From: Bryum argenteum
Taxonomy: Eukaryota > Streptophyta > Bryopsida > Bryales > Bryaceae
Assembly (NCBI GenBank): GCA_037043015.1
Contig: CM073330.1
Coordinates: 8,264,012-8,328,011 of the forward strand
Direction: 5' to 3'
Length of the DNA: 64,000 bases
Below, piece after piece: positions 1 to 12,195 of this stretch (position 1 is the first letter of the stretch; each line of letters starts with the position of its first letter). The notes below the pieces were generated by a model. It made no database searches, was not told where the DNA came from, and saw only the letters and a program-made list of their open reading frames with translations. The position numbers were made by a program, and so were the translations under genes.

Positions 1-998
1 CTTGTACTTGATTGTTTGCTTGTTTTTCGTTCTTCGTTTTGGTGCACGACTTTGTTTGTATTCTTTGTTTTATGCACCTTCCTTATTTGGGCGTCGGAGT
101 GTTTTTGTTGTTTGAGCGGTCGAGCTTCCCGATGGTCACATGGTCGAGCTTCGTGATGGTCGGATGGTGGAGCTTCGTGATGGTCGGATGGTCGAGCTTC
201 CCGACGGGAAGAGGATAGCGAAGGGTCCGCATCGACGCTCGTGATAACATTGGTATCGCCAGATAACATTGGAGTGGGCCTGGAGTAGGACTTTGAAGTG
301 CCACCGGCTCGAATGCGGTATTAGTGCCGTGGGAGTGAGTGAGGAGCACCTAGATACTTAGCTTTTTCGCCATTTCAAATACGATTTGACTGTACAAAAT
401 ACCCTTTCTCGCCAAAAATACTTCGTATATGTTTTGAATCTCGCCAAGTAAACTTTTTCGTGATTGAAATTCTCGCCACTAACAAGATGGCAAAAAATTG
501 AATGTCGCCATAATTACCTTCCCCTGGAACGACTCAATCGCCAGAACAATTCCACATGAAATATATAATTTTCGCCACCTGTGCATTCATTACACTCAGA
601 ATATCGCCTTAGCATCCATTTTAAAAATCTGAAAATAAAAGCCCTGATTCCATTCATGACTGCCTGCTTGGAGTTCGTCTTGCATGTAAAAGAAAGATAT
701 TTCCAAAAGATATTTCCAAGGAGTACCAGTAGAGGCCACGTTGACACCGATTATCTTTAGTGACATGGCGGATGCTCGGAGTTACGCACGTGCGTAAAGC
801 ACAAAGTATCTGAGTTGGCTCCAAAGCCCGTCGCGGTGTCAAAATCCCCACCTCAAGCCCGTCGACCGACTCTTTATCTCTCTCGAGCGACAGACTCGTC
901 TTTTTCACTTCTCTAGAGAGACCTTCTCATTTCTGCAAAGAATCTTTCCGGCGTGCTTTCATCTTTCCGAGACTACGAGTACTGATCATTTTGTACTA
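1..998. other. Gene-less 5' flank of the window
   Basis: No coding segment is supported here. At 119-206 there is a 24-bp tandem repeat of about 3.5 copies (unit GTCGAGCTTC followed by a variable half). The rest is unique sequence in which I recognise no feature. Confidence 0.5.
119..206. repeat. 24-bp tandem repeat, about 3.5 copies
   Basis: Units begin at 119, 143, 167 and 191, and each starts with a form of GTCGAGCTTC. The copies differ at a few positions. The open frames through it arise from the repeat and are not taken as a gene. Confidence 0.75.
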
Positions 999-1110
999 GA
1001 GAGCGGGCAGGAGCTGCCTGTTCTGCCGTGCAAGCGGCTATAGGGCGAGCCCGGCAGGGCGAGACCTGTGGCCGCGCGCGCGGCAGAACAGGCAGCTCCT
1101 GCCCGCTCTC
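999..1110. repeat. GC-rich hairpin with perfect 30-bp arms
   Basis: Positions 999-1028 and 1081-1110 are exact reverse complements, 30 of 30, around a 52-bp loop. The loop contains a GGGCGAGCCCGG / GGGCGAGACC block that recurs in the loops of hairpins at 49617-49720 and 51045-51162. This is probably a copy of a short foldback mobile element; its superfamily is unknown. Confidence 0.7.
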
Positions 1111-1252
1111 AAGCGTTAATAGCGGGGCACAATTCCTGCAGGACACGGTGGTCGCACGGGTAGATCATTGTGACCGATTCTCACGACAGAATCAGCACCC
1201 TCGTCGTGGTTGCAGATTCTGTCACCTAACAGTGACGTGAAAACAGCAGAAT

Positions 1253-1420
1253 ATGCCAGCCCTGCTATTAACGAGGCTAAAGGCTTCAATCAGCAAGTGT
1301 TGTAAGTTGTTGCCGCCGCCGCACGAACTGATCATGCACTGTGCGTTGAGAGGGATTTCAAGGACAAATCCTCGGGATCTTCACCTTATCATTGCCACTG
1401 CATTTCGAACTCGTCACTGA
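1253..1420 (+). CDS. Possible 55-residue ORF upstream of the nuclear-protein gene
   Basis: An ATG at 1253 opens a 55-codon frame that ends at TGA 1418-1420. It has a basic N-terminal half and three prolines near residue 20. It lies just upstream of the gene at 1801-2602 and could be part of its first exon, but I see no splice pair or family match that proves this. Chance is a real alternative. Confidence 0.18.
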   Translation: MPALLLTRLKASISKCCKLLPPPHELIMHCALRGISRTNPRDLHLIIATAFRTRH

Positions 1421-1800
1421 GCGGTTAGTTTTTCTCGCTGACCTCAAGCTTGCGATCAGGCGCTGCAGTAATTCGAAACAGGGTCTGAGGATGTACCAGG
1501 GTACGCTCAAGCTTCAATTGTTTTGTTTCTTTTTTGCTTTTATTCTTCTTCAATTCTTGCCGATCGAAATGCTTGCGTATTTAAAGTTTTGGTTCCTCAC
1601 AGGTTTAGTGTGTCAAAAGCATTTTGTTTAGGTGTCGAGCATGATTGGACGATTAGGTTTGTGAGAGATTGAATATTGTTGGAAGCTGCTTCTGCGTTCA
1701 TTTTGGTGAAAGATCTGATGTTCTGGTGGCAATGCTGGTGGATTGGCAGTGTGCGAGCAATGGATCCCCTCCTACTTAACATCCGATCGTCCTTTTGAAG

Positions 1801-2602
1801 CCGATCTCGTCGACTCCGTTCGAGTCTGTACACTCCAGAGGAGCTAACATTCAAGGGCTACAAGAGAGAATTTATTGCTGATTTGAAGCAGTGGCTGGCT
1901 CCACCGAAGTGTAAATCGTTGAAGAGGGCGAAAGAGTGGTGGTTAGCGCAGCTGCGTCTCTACGGCATTGAAGGAGCCAAATCATTAATGAAAGTGGGAG
2001 AACTGAATAAAATGCTAACGAAGGTTGTGAAAGAGTTGAAGGAGCCAACGGAGGGTATTCTTGCGCTTGAGAAGGAACTAGAGCGTGAATTTTTGGTGAA
2101 GAATGAGGAGGCGAGGAACAAGGAGTACTTAATTTTGAGTGATGAGCAGAAAGCCTCCAAGTACAGTCACCGGTTTTTCAGTGAGAAATTCTTCGATGCA
2201 GGTGAGAATGAGAAGCTCCTGGCAGTGGAAATTGGTGGAGAAGCTCGTCGACTTGGAGAATTGTCTGCAGTCGCTGCTAGGCTTGGCTTGCATATTGAGA
2301 ACGCCATTGGCGCTCAAAGAAGACGCTGGATCATTGTGGGTAAGGACAAATCTATTGTTGCCGATCGAAAAAATTCCATGGAGAAGGAGTGGCAAGATCG
2401 AGACTTCATTTTGCAGGAAGAAGCTGAGGAGCGGGCTGCAAAGCGGCGGAAGGTGGAAAAGGATCGCCAGGATTGTGAATCCAGTGGAAGCTTCAAAGAT
2501 GTGGAAGGAGAGAGGAGTATTGATTGCCCCAAACCTCACGAGCGAAAGCATCACAGCGATGAATCTGAAGACGAAGACGACGAAAGAGGACGATGTCGAT
2601 GA
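1801..2602 (+). CDS. Unrecognised charged nuclear protein, 5' end not resolved
   Basis: An open frame runs from an apparent 3' splice site near 1800 (an in-frame stop lies just before it) to a stop at 2600-2602. Conceptual protein: YTPEEL near the start, a KEWWLAQLRLYGIEG block, long helical Glu/Lys-rich segments that look like coiled coil, a basic AAKRRKVEK cluster that fits a nuclear localisation signal, and an acidic DESEDEDDE tail. The first in-frame ATG (1987) is inside the conserved-looking part, so the true start must be in an upstream exon I could not place. An acidic stretch in another frame (about 2560-2640) suggests the 3' end may also be spliced differently. I do not recognise the family. 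Nuclear location is inferred from the basic cluster only. Confidence 0.55.
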
Positions 2603-3264
2603 AGATGAAGATGTTGAGACTTCCCCTGTCATGTTGAGTGCCAACTTTGAGATGGGCATTTTGGAAGGTGTTCTTCGTTCAAGCTGGGGACGTTGCAGTT
2701 CATAAGGATGATGTGTGGGACGAGTAGAGTGAAAGAGCACACGAACGCGAGAGAGTTGGTCGATGGTAGCATAAATCCCACTGCCACAACTGATTGTGTA
2801 GATTTTTGGTCAGCTTCTACCGACAACTTCTCTGTCAATAGATTTTTCCCGGTAACTTACAGATGAATAAGTTGGTAACTCAATTCGCAGCTGCGAACAT
2901 TTTTCTGCTTGGAAAAAGCAGAACTTGACGTCCTTCATGCTTGTCATCGCCAATTTTCAAAACATGATGATTCTTTACATGGACCGCTATATTTTGACCG
3001 AATAAACGGTTTCAATCATGGTAAGGCAGGAAATTTATTACAGAGATGGTCAAAAGTTGATAGTTCCAAAACAGGTTAAGCCGAGTGAATCCAAGACGGG
3101 TAAGCTCATCCTTCACAAACGAGCTACCACTGAGAGATAAGTTCCAAACACTCGTCATTTACATGCAGAATATGCTGCTTCGCAGACAATAATGCCTCAT
3201 TCATGCAAGAATAGCAAAAACGAAGCACAGATGTTCTCATCCGCCATCACGAGCAAGATGAGTT

Positions 3265-5317
3265 TTACAGCTGGTCTTCGAGGTAGCTGTCATCAGAGGT
3301 CTGGCCTTTCGAGCCTGATGAAGATGGCTTACCACCCCCGAGAAGGCTTCCGAGCCCACCTTTGCCCAACCAGCTGTTTACCAGATTGCCTCCTGCCCAT
3401 GCAGGTAACCAGCCCTCGGTGCCGGAATTCGCTTGAGTCGCTCGCCCAAAATGGGCGAAACTGGAGCTTTTAGCGAAGGTCTTTTCCTTTTCCTCTGCGG
3501 TTTTCAGGCTCTCCTTCCAAAGCATGGTCATATGTTCCATGAGCGCCTCATGCCCCTGCTCCACAATCTCCAATGGAGGGACCAGCAGGGGATTCTCGTC
3601 CAGCTTCAGCTTCTTCAGGTTTGTGAGTCGGCCCATAGTGATCGGCAGTTCGTGAAGTTGGTTGAAGCGTAGGTCCAACTCTGTTAGCGAAATCAAGTCG
3701 CCGATCGAATCTGGTAGTGCTGCAAAGTCCCTAAAGTTACTGCTGCAATCCAGAACTGTGAGGTTGCTCAGGTTGCCGATTGATGCAGGCAACCCCCGCA
3801 GCTTGTTGAAATGGACATCCAGGAAGCGCAGCGCTCGAAGCTCTCCTATGGATGGCGGCAGGCCTGACAGTTTATTCAGATGCAGGCTCAGTGTCTGCAG
3901 GTTGCTCAACTGGAAACCGAAATCGGCTGGCCATACTTCTAGCCCGTTGAAATTCGCTAGTATCTCCACAAGTGCACTGCAAGCCCGTCCCCATAAATTT
4001 ACTACTCTTGCATAAACATGAGTATCGCAGGGACGGGTATACTTAAAAAATGTACTATCGGTTTTTAAGGGACACATGACTGTCTCTTAATAACCGTTTC
4101 AGATATCGTAAAAGCTTCTTGATTAGCTTTGATTAACTCCTCTTGAATAGGAATCGCAAGAACACAACCTGCAATTTACGGCACAAAAGAGTGATACCTG
4201 CATCGGCCGAGACTGAGCGGCAACTGCTTCAATGCATTCCCTGAGACGTCGAGCGACTTGAGTTTTGCGAGCAAGCCTATCGAATCTGGTAAGATCTTCA
4301 ACTGATTGTGTTGCAGATCGAGCACTTCCAGGTTCACGAGACCAGCGATAGCGTCCGGCAAAAACTACCCACACAGAACGTGGTAAGCTGAAGATGCACA
4401 GTGCAAAGAACTAACAATCAAGTCGACATCATCTCCTAACCCTAGCTCTTTTCTCTCCATATCTTGATCTGTCATCGTCTTGCACAACAAATAGCACTGG
4501 AGCCTACATGATACAAAAATATCAGGAGCATTTGGAGCATAACAATGTTCATACGTCGAACAGACTCTCACCTCCAAGCGATTGTTGGCCAAATTCAATA
4601 TGACCAGCGACGTGATTCTGCCAAAAGATTCAGGCACACGCGGCAGAAACTGACTGCTAAGGTCGAGGGTGTCGAGTCTGCCCTCAAGTGCTGCTTGAAT
4701 TTTTGATGACACATATTCGTCGACCTCTCCATCTTCTTCTGTTTCTAGAGTTACTTCCTGCATTCCCTCAAGAGCCAATTCAGCATGCTTCACTTCCTCC
4801 TCATACAGCATGTGAAGCTCTTCCAACTCGAGCAACGGTTCGTAAGCCTCTCTCGCCTTCGCCGCTGATTCCTCGGAAGCCTTCACCTTGGCAGTCTACA
4901 TGACGACAAAAAGCTCCAGACCCTCAGCAATCTCAATGTCATAAAAAGCCATATCCATTCTTAACAAAAGAAAAAACCCTGAATCTTCGATCCTCCTTTT
5001 CAGCATCGTCGGAGATGCCAGTTTATGTGGCCATGTATACTTCAAGAGAAGTCGTGTTAGTGCTTCTGATACAGTACCTGTGAAGTTCTCCATTCGTCAG
5101 GGTCTTGGCCAGGGGGACATGGGCTAGCCCATAATTCTTCCAACTGCTCCTTCAAGGTGTTGTCGACGAGAAGAATCGATTTGCGTGCTTCTTCGACTTG
5201 AACAGGGTCAGGGCGTTCAGGCAACTCCTGTCGCCTCTCTCTGGCATCTGTAAGCTTCAGCACTTCCTTTGCCACAGGCGAGATTTCTGCCGAATCAATC
5301 TGATTTCCGACCTCCAT
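3265..5317 (-). CDS. PIRL: plant intracellular Ras-group leucine-rich-repeat protein
   Basis: Four exons: 5078-5317, 4572-4895, 4198-4364 and 3265-3976. All junctions are GT-AG and in phase, giving about 480 residues, the usual PIRL length. The N-terminal 165 residues are a helical, Glu-rich region ([11 protein letters not shown] and similar). Then come about ten LRRs of the Ras-group (SHOC2-like) type: [58 protein letters not shown] and others, with the family's [15 protein letters not shown] cap. The tail is Gly/Ser-rich. PIRLs are plant-specific cytosolic LRR proteins; Arabidopsis members act in gametophyte development. The start is the first Met of exon 1. An AG acceptor directly before it (TTGCAG|GGAGATG) implies an upstream, probably non-coding, exon. 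Family assignment is firm; the subgroup is not determined. Confidence 0.93.
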
Positions 5318-8300
5318 CTCCCTGCAACAATGGGCACAAGTAAAGCCCTATCCTATTCACTTACGTATTAAAAACAACAGATTAAAAATGTAATGCATTA
5401 ATCCTCCATAATTGTATTGCGATCGAGCAGTTCTCTGGTTTCAATCATTTGCACGATTGCATATTTCAAATGATTTCAGTTTAGGGGCATCACAATGCCT
5501 ATCATATATCCTAAATATCTCTGCATGATCTCAACTTTCAGGTTGTGATGATGGGATTCCGATCGATCTAAAGTGTGTCATTTCTCTCGCATTGCATCCA
5601 CGATCTTCCGACAAGAACATAGAGCAATCGTTCTAAGATTGCAATACGAATTGAGAGGAAAGCAAAATGTAGGAACCCTAACTTGAAAACTCTGTAATTT
5701 ACTGTAATTTGAGTTTTTTTCAATCATCGAATCCTTTGAGTCGTGAAGAATCTGCTCCTCCCAAAATGAAAACTATTTCGATGCCGCTTCTGATGAATAA
5801 TCAAGTCAAGGCAAGGAGCCATCACAAATGAAAGAAGCTGATCAAACGGGACTATAGTTCGGAAGGAAAGCACGTATAACCGGCTAAGTTATAACGTACT
5901 CTCGTCTTAAAATCCCCCTAAACCCTTAGCCGCGAACGAAGCCTTAAAGCTGGATTTGAAACACACGATTGACCTTAACAGGAACAAAATCTCTTGGATA
6001 ACTCTACGCTTGACTTACTTCCAAACGTTCGACCTCGATTATTTATTAGGTCGAAGGTATCCAAGATACTAAACCCTCCAATTGTTCTCTGAATCTGCTC
6101 GATTTTCCAGGTTCATTTGAGAAGATGAAAGGAAGGAAATAAACCTTGATAGATTGATTGATATGCCGGGTGACTTAAAACTGAAACTACATGATTTCCG
6201 CAGGTTCGATGACGAAAACCATCGCTATTCGGACAACACCATTGCTTCTGTAGTTGCTGCAATTTCGACCTCGGCTGTGATTCTCCCTCCTGTCCCCGCG
6301 AGACAGAGTACCTCACTTTTAATGGTATTTGCAAAGAAATCAATTTGTCTTGTTTCAATGCAAATGTTTGTGTACGAATTTTTGTAAAAAATATACAAAG
6401 AAAAAAAACTGACCATAGATTTTCGGAAAAAATGCGAAAGTGGCCCTCAAACATCTTGTATTTGTTGAAATGGTATTTATTTTTTCAAAACCGCAATAAT
6501 ACCCTCGTACAGATGACAATGTCTTGACCAAATACAACACCCAGGTGACTGTGCCTTGAATACGAGCTACTATTGTCACGTTCTCTCACCACTCAAACCC
6601 CTAAACCCCCAACTCATTATTGGATAAGATGCCCTCTTTTGACCAGTTCAATTCGGTTTAGGGGTTCAAGTTGGTGCGAACGGGAGAGACGTGGCAAGGG
6701 TAGCATGTATCCAAGGGGTACACCCAAGTGGTGTGTTTGTCTCGACTTCATCTCTATGTATTAAAGAGTATGATTTGTTTGTCTGTCGTTGGCAATCATT
6801 CTATACATGCATGGTTACATGGCCATGGTCATGTATTGATACACAACATGAGTTTTGAAGGTTTTGAAGAGTGTCCGTAAGTGGTATTTGTTTGTTATTA
6901 ACAATTTATCATATCCCTATGATATAACAAGGAGTTGAAGGGACAAGGAATATAGAACATAAAAATGGGAGCAAAGAAAGAGTGAACGGGAGATTAATGG
7001 AACATCGGAAGGAAAGTAGGAACCGGGAAGAAAGAGTAGGAAATGGAAATGGAGGATGGGATCAACTGAAGGAACAACTAAGGAGTACTAAGATTGAATG
7101 ATGAGAACTAGGAACAAATGGTGGGAGTCGAGAACGAATGATGGAAACCAACAAGGGAAGTTGTAGGATGGGGAACTAGGAACTGAAGATGAGAACTGAG
7201 AACAAGTGTCTGGAGGTAGGGAACTAATAAAAAAAAATGCAGAATGGGGAAATGGGGATAGAAGATGAGAATTGGGAACAAGTGTCTGGAGGTAGGGAAC
7301 TAATAAAAAAAAAATGCAGAATGCGGAACAAGAACAAAAGGCGAGGAATTGAGAACAAGGAAACGAGGGAACAGAGGATAATTATACTATAAATCTCAAA
7401 AATTATAAAGAATCAAGAAGATGCAATCATACTACATGCTATAAATCTTAAAAAGCAATGGAACTATCAACGAGGAAACCGAAGATAGAAGGTAGATTTT
7501 AAAGAGAACCAAATATAGTTAGAGCTTATTCATCAAGACAAGCTATACCTTGGTCACGAAATGATCAATTCCTATTTTTTTATTCTTAAGAACAATGACA
7601 ATAATTTAAAAATATATATGCAACTTTATGACATGCTATAGTATGAAATAAACTAAGAGAATTCACGTGAAATAAGGCCATTTCCGAACAAAAGTAGGTG
7701 AGGCTACAATATGTATTATACATTTACCATACATCCTTCATCGTAGATAGTGATGCAATTCACAAACGTGGTGGTGATATTCTAAAAGTCTATATCGAAA
7801 AGAATATTTCACATACAATCCAATTCTTCTATTGTGCAATCAAAGAGCGTGAAACAATAGCTCTTCACGTTGACAGTACTCAAACAAAATAAACACATTG
7901 TAGAACACTCCTTTATAAGAATTATGCGCTTCTGCGCATTTCCTTCAATCAAAATAACATTACATCACAACACTACACATCCCCAATATCTACTTTCATG
8001 ACGTGGATAGGATGGATGCTAACAAATGAATTCTCCTCCGCATGCTCATCATCTACCGACTTCTTGACTTAGATACTCGTGCATATGAGTGACTCTTAAA
8101 ATTAACACTTTGACTTGATGTCCTATCAACTCTTGAAACTTATGGATCTGAATGTTCTATGGTACAAACGAACATTAAGTGGCAGGGATACTCAATCATC
8201 CATATGTTCCTCTCAAACATCTCCAACTAAACTGTCTCACCATCATCATCAGCTACGTCGTTTTCTTGAGGACCATAACCTAGGGGGAGGATAAACCTAC

Positions 8301-8396
8301 TGGAAAAGTCGCTGAGGTGCACACCGAACAAATACAATACATAACGAACGTGTAAGAGAATCTACTGCTTTCACTAGTTATCTCCAGACATTCTCT
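5318..8396. other. Gene-less stretch between PIRL and carbonic anhydrase
   Basis: It probably holds the PIRL promoter and a 5' UTR exon (an acceptor sits at about 5320). A slightly GC-richer island at 6150-6320 has short open frames on both strands with no family signal. At 6589-6674 AACCCCTAAAC recurs inverted at the two ends of an 86-bp foldback. From about 6935 to 7400 the plus strand is strongly purine-rich. The direct repeat that carries the anhydrase begins near 7590. No gene is supported. Confidence 0.5.
6935..7400 (+). repeat. Purine-rich tract with a 76-bp tandem duplication
   Basis: The plus strand is mostly A and G for over 400 bases with recurring GGAAC words. At 7188-7340 a 76-bp unit is duplicated (two copies of GTCTGGAGGTAGGGAACTAA followed by poly-A). 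It looks like a decayed GA-type satellite. A weaker purine-rich tract with the same words lies at 29300-29450. Confidence 0.55.
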
Positions 8397-10289
8397 TTAC
8401 TGGCTGCCAGCAAACTGCCTTCCGTTGGCGGGCTGAACCGGTCGCGAATTTGGTTGCTGCAAACCAGAGCACAGTTCTTCAGTCAGTTACAGAAGATGAT
8501 ATTTGGCATTCTCCTACGTCAGTTCATTCGTTCGGTATTCCTAGTAGTCTGGTCTTGAGCCATGTGTGTGAACGTTTTCTCCAGCATTTCCAACGGGGAG
8601 AAAAGAAGTTCGTCGGGAACGGAAAGTAAAGACTCGAGCTGGTGATCAACTATAATTGCAGACCACCTGACTGTCTCCTAGCGAACTCAAACGATTCCAT
8701 GCAACATCAACAATGTGTGACTCACGATACTGATGTACGAAACAAGTAACCGAGGATCCCCGGAAGAGGTTTAGTTACTTACGAAGGCCTCTGCGAACAA
8801 GTCCAGCTGACGTTGAGAAACCGTTTGAAACTGTTCAACTCCCACCAAACACAAAACATCAGTTCATCATCCATGAGAAAGTGGAAAACTGAATTCCACT
8901 CTACTGCTGCACATACTGAAAAGATACAAACGCTACCCTGTCTCTGATCAACTCTATATCACGATGGCGACGTCACTAGGAATCAAAAAGGGGTCGACAT
9001 CACTTACATTCAACATGACAGTCCAGATGACGCCCTCAGAGCAAGGAGGGGTGGTGAGGGAGCCCATGTATCGACCGTACGGTCCTCGGGTCGACAGCAG
9101 CTTCAGAGCGAGAATGGTCTTTTTCTGTCCCAGTGTTTTGGGCAGATTGTTGACGAACTGCAGAAGAAGCACCGCGGACGTCCCTTCGGGATCAGTTTGT
9201 ATTCTTCCCAACGAGAGCTAATTATGATAATTCATTCATTACCGCGACGGACAGCTCTCCCCGTGCACCATCACACGTACGTACCTGGTTCAAGAATGAG
9301 TTTTCGGGGCCGAGTCTGAAGAGCCATCCGATGACTGCAATCTTGGTCACGCCTGCCTCTACGCGCGTGTGCACCAGATGCATCTCCAATGGAAACCTGC
9401 AGGGTGTCCGATTAAGGAGCAGTTTAGCCCAATCACGAATCATCATCGAATTACTGGTTGTGGATAATTCGCAATGCTCCAATAGGATATCATGCTCCCT
9501 TACGTGAAGCCCGGAAGCTTGTGCTCGCTCGGGTAGTGGAAGTGCATCTGCTTGGCCTCGTACACGGCACCATCGATCTTCAGAGTCGAATAACCAGCCG
9601 GAAGCGCAATCTGGACGTCCACAAATTGAATCAAGGAAGTGCGGATTAGAATTCGTTCCAGCTAGCTACCATGTACACATCAAGCTGAAAATCGGAAATC
9701 ATGTGCAACACGCAATCCATCATATTCTCTGTCTCGGAGTCTAGACGAGTGCGTAGTCGATTCCATCAGTTCAATTGCAGGCATCTGACCTCGACTGTCT
9801 CCCCCTTGTTGGTGATGGTGGCAAGGATGGTAGGCAGAAGTGGGAATGTGCCATCCAAAGGGCTATCCAGATCCGCATCGGTGACCGTGTTCCCGGCCGT
9901 GATCTCCATCGGCGATTGCTCCGTGCCTGTCTTGCAGGTTGCCCACTCGGGTTTCAAGTCGCCCCAGTTGGCGGGCCCAAGAGGCCCATTCGAGTAGTCG
10001 AACTCTGCAATCACAAATATCTCAGAAACACCTCCAGAAGCTCTGTACCCATGACTGTATGAAATCCTAGCTATTCATTGCAGCGAACTACGACCACGAT
10101 TGAGCTCGAATATCACACAAACATCTCCGAGGGCTCTGTACGCATGTACATGACCACATTACAGCAGACTGGACTGTCACACAATCCTGCACACGACATG
10201 CTGACCACAGACTCATCGTTACCTGAAGCCAGTACCCCCGTGCTGAGCAGGAGAACCGCAAGAGCCCAAGCATTCACAGAGATCGCCAT
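8397..10289 (-). CDS. Secreted alpha-carbonic anhydrase, copy 1
   Basis: Exons: 10223-10289, 9790-10004, 9504 to about 9610, 9285-9396, 9008-9157, 8783-8830 and 8397-8456, about 252-257 residues. Alpha-CAs hydrate CO2 with zinc. The start MAISVNAWALAVLLLSTGVLASG is a signal peptide, followed by a mature end EFDYSNGPLGPANWG. Zinc ligands are present in HFHYPSEH and EMHLVH. The active-site strand is RYMGSLTTPPCSEGVIWTV, and the C terminus has SRPVQPANGR. Two cysteines (WATCKTG and PPCSE) fit the conserved extracellular disulfide. The proton-shuttle His64 of animal CA II, in the NxGH motif, is Glu here (TNKGETVE). The exon 3 start is uncertain: a 15-nt microexon at 9670-9684 (LDVYM) may be used. 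It is otherwise intact. Copy 2 is predicted to give the same protein. Confidence 0.92.
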
Positions 10290-10639
10290 CGTGTAAGTTG
10301 GACTTGAGCAAGCAAGGGATGTGCAACGTGCAAGAGCGATGGTAGAATGAGCAGACGAGCACGCGATTATATACTCGATATCATGCATGCATGAGATAAA
10401 GAGCACCATACGGACCAGGACAGTAGAGTACCACTATGCCGGTACGTCCGTGGCCGTGAGTAAAAGCGGGAGTGAAACCTGGAGTTCGCAGCCACTTTAT
10501 TTACACAAATTAAATATATGTAGAGCACACACGCCGCAACTGAACGTGGAGTTGATTAATTGGATGAAACTCACTCGAGTCACCCGGTACTCTGGATGTG
10601 AAGAACACAGCACTGTACCTCTATCGTACGTTCGACCCA

Positions 10640-10850
10640 CTTGTCAACCCTACTGGGTAGCGAAGATGATGGTTTCGACCGCAGGACATGAGGATTTGGT
10701 TCCTTCTTCGGTTGATGGCATTTCCTGGCCTAAGTAACATCTCTCAGCTAGATAGCACATAAATGCTGCAACAAGGCTGGGAGGACTCAAACTCGGACCC
10801 GGCAACATGGAGCGACTACAATTGACCATCAACCCACAGGATCTCACATC
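10640..10850 (-). repeat. tRNA-like SINE candidate, copy in repeat 1
   Basis: On the minus strand there is an A-box-like TGGTCAATTG (10819-10828) and a B-box-like GTTTGAGTCC (10783-10792), spaced as in a pol III promoter. The rest does not fold into a full tRNA that I can see, and I found no target duplication. It sits upstream of carbonic anhydrase 1 and is repeated at 18479-18689. Confidence 0.35.
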
Positions 10851-12195
10851 GAGATGCCTATGTAGCTCACAAACTTATTTAGACATTGACTTGTTTGTTT
10901 TTAATTTCTTTCTAAGCCTTTCCTCGTTTCTTCACTGTTTCTCTCTACCCTTCTGCTAGTAAATAGACAAGGGCCTCCAAACACCATTGTTCTCTCTTTG
11001 ATTGTTTTATATTTGGTTCCAACGTTTGCAATACTTGGTGGGGAATTAGCCTGAGTGTGCTTATCGCGCAATGGCCAGCACTTCTGGACAGGTTCCTGAA
11101 GTTGGATGAACCTGCGGATTTGGATTTTATTTTTAAAGCTTTGTTCTCCGTCCTAGTAGTTTCTTGATCATGAAACTTTCCTCCCTCCCTTTCGATTTGC
11201 TGCTGCTGATGCAGGCATCTGTGGTATGATTATTATTATTCAATCAGATTGCGCTCCTACCCCCAGTTGTTTCCCTTTTCCTTTTTCAGTTTTTGTCGAA
11301 ACAGTGAAGTCAACGTATTATTGATTGAAGATGATACACCCGGCGCGGTCCAAAGCAGAACTTGTTCCCCTTTTACGACGTGAGACCGGTGAGCTTTCCT
11401 ATTCGTTAATTTAGCATGTGATTAACCGCTTTCCACAACCGAAGCATCTTCAATCTGGTTTGCCTTATCGGGAATATGTGGTGTCTGCTTACAAAATCCT
11501 TAAGTTTCACTCCACCCCGAAAAGGGAATGGAATGGTCATAATCTCCTTGCATGTGTGCGTTTCACTTGGTGTTTGTGTGAGCTTTGTTATTTAAGATCC
11601 TTCAATTGTTTGATTACAGTTACCATGTGTGCCTGGTATTGAGAACCGACGCTATATCACTATATGCTTTGCTGGGTTGACCACTATAGGTTGACAAATG
11701 ATTTTTGAGTACTTAATATATGAAAATGGTCAATACTCATCAAACAGTGCGAAAGGATCTTCACGGAAGAATGGTGGTAGGTATTGAAACGCTGAAGGTG
11801 CTGTAGATTCTCTCAATTGCCATCGTGTGCAAACATGTTCCTTGAGCTTTTGTGTTGATGTGTGTCAAGTAGATAATTAGAGTACTAAGTAGAATAACAT
11901 AAAAGTTGTAGTGATTTAAAAATGAATTTTGTCCTCATGAGAGCTAGTAAAAGTAAATAAGTTGAGATTGCAAATTCAAATTCAATGGTTTCATATTTTT
12001 CCTATTTATCTATATGTGGTACTAGAAGCACATACAACACAAGGAAAACAATGACACAGGGGTAGCTTAGGTTAATCCATGAAGGACTAGTACATGAAAA
12101 TTAATGTAAAGTATATGGGGATGAGTTTTCATTGGGCTGTGAAAACCTAATTGCCACCAAAAACACACTATATTAACGATTATATTCCAAATCAT

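Larger units (their letters stand above)
7590..12195. repeat. Direct repeat, copy 1 (carries carbonic anhydrase 1)
   Basis: This segment matches 15130-20768 in the same orientation. Homology is patchy from 7590 to 7998, almost perfect from about 7999 to 11070 (offset constant at 7839 bases across the anhydrase), then roughly 95 percent to about 12195 with small indels. Copy 2 carries two extra insertions (15292-15592 and 19573-20310) that are absent here, so copy 1 preserves the empty sites. Confidence 0.9.

Noticed and set aside
6154-6416. Opposed short frames in a GC-richer island as a gene
   Set aside because: No splice partners, no conserved motif and no start in good context; kept only as a note in the gap entry.
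8964-10062. Several plus-strand frames of 60-98 codons over carbonic anhydrase 1 (and the same at 16803-17901)
   Set aside because: They lie antisense to well-supported exons, lack family features and follow from the codon bias of the real gene.
10740-10850. A functional tRNA gene
   Set aside because: A and B boxes are plausible, but acceptor and anticodon stems do not pair convincingly.
11418-11642. 74-codon frame repeated at 19247-19471
   Set aside because: Starts with GTG, differs by several residues between copies that are otherwise close, and has no family match.
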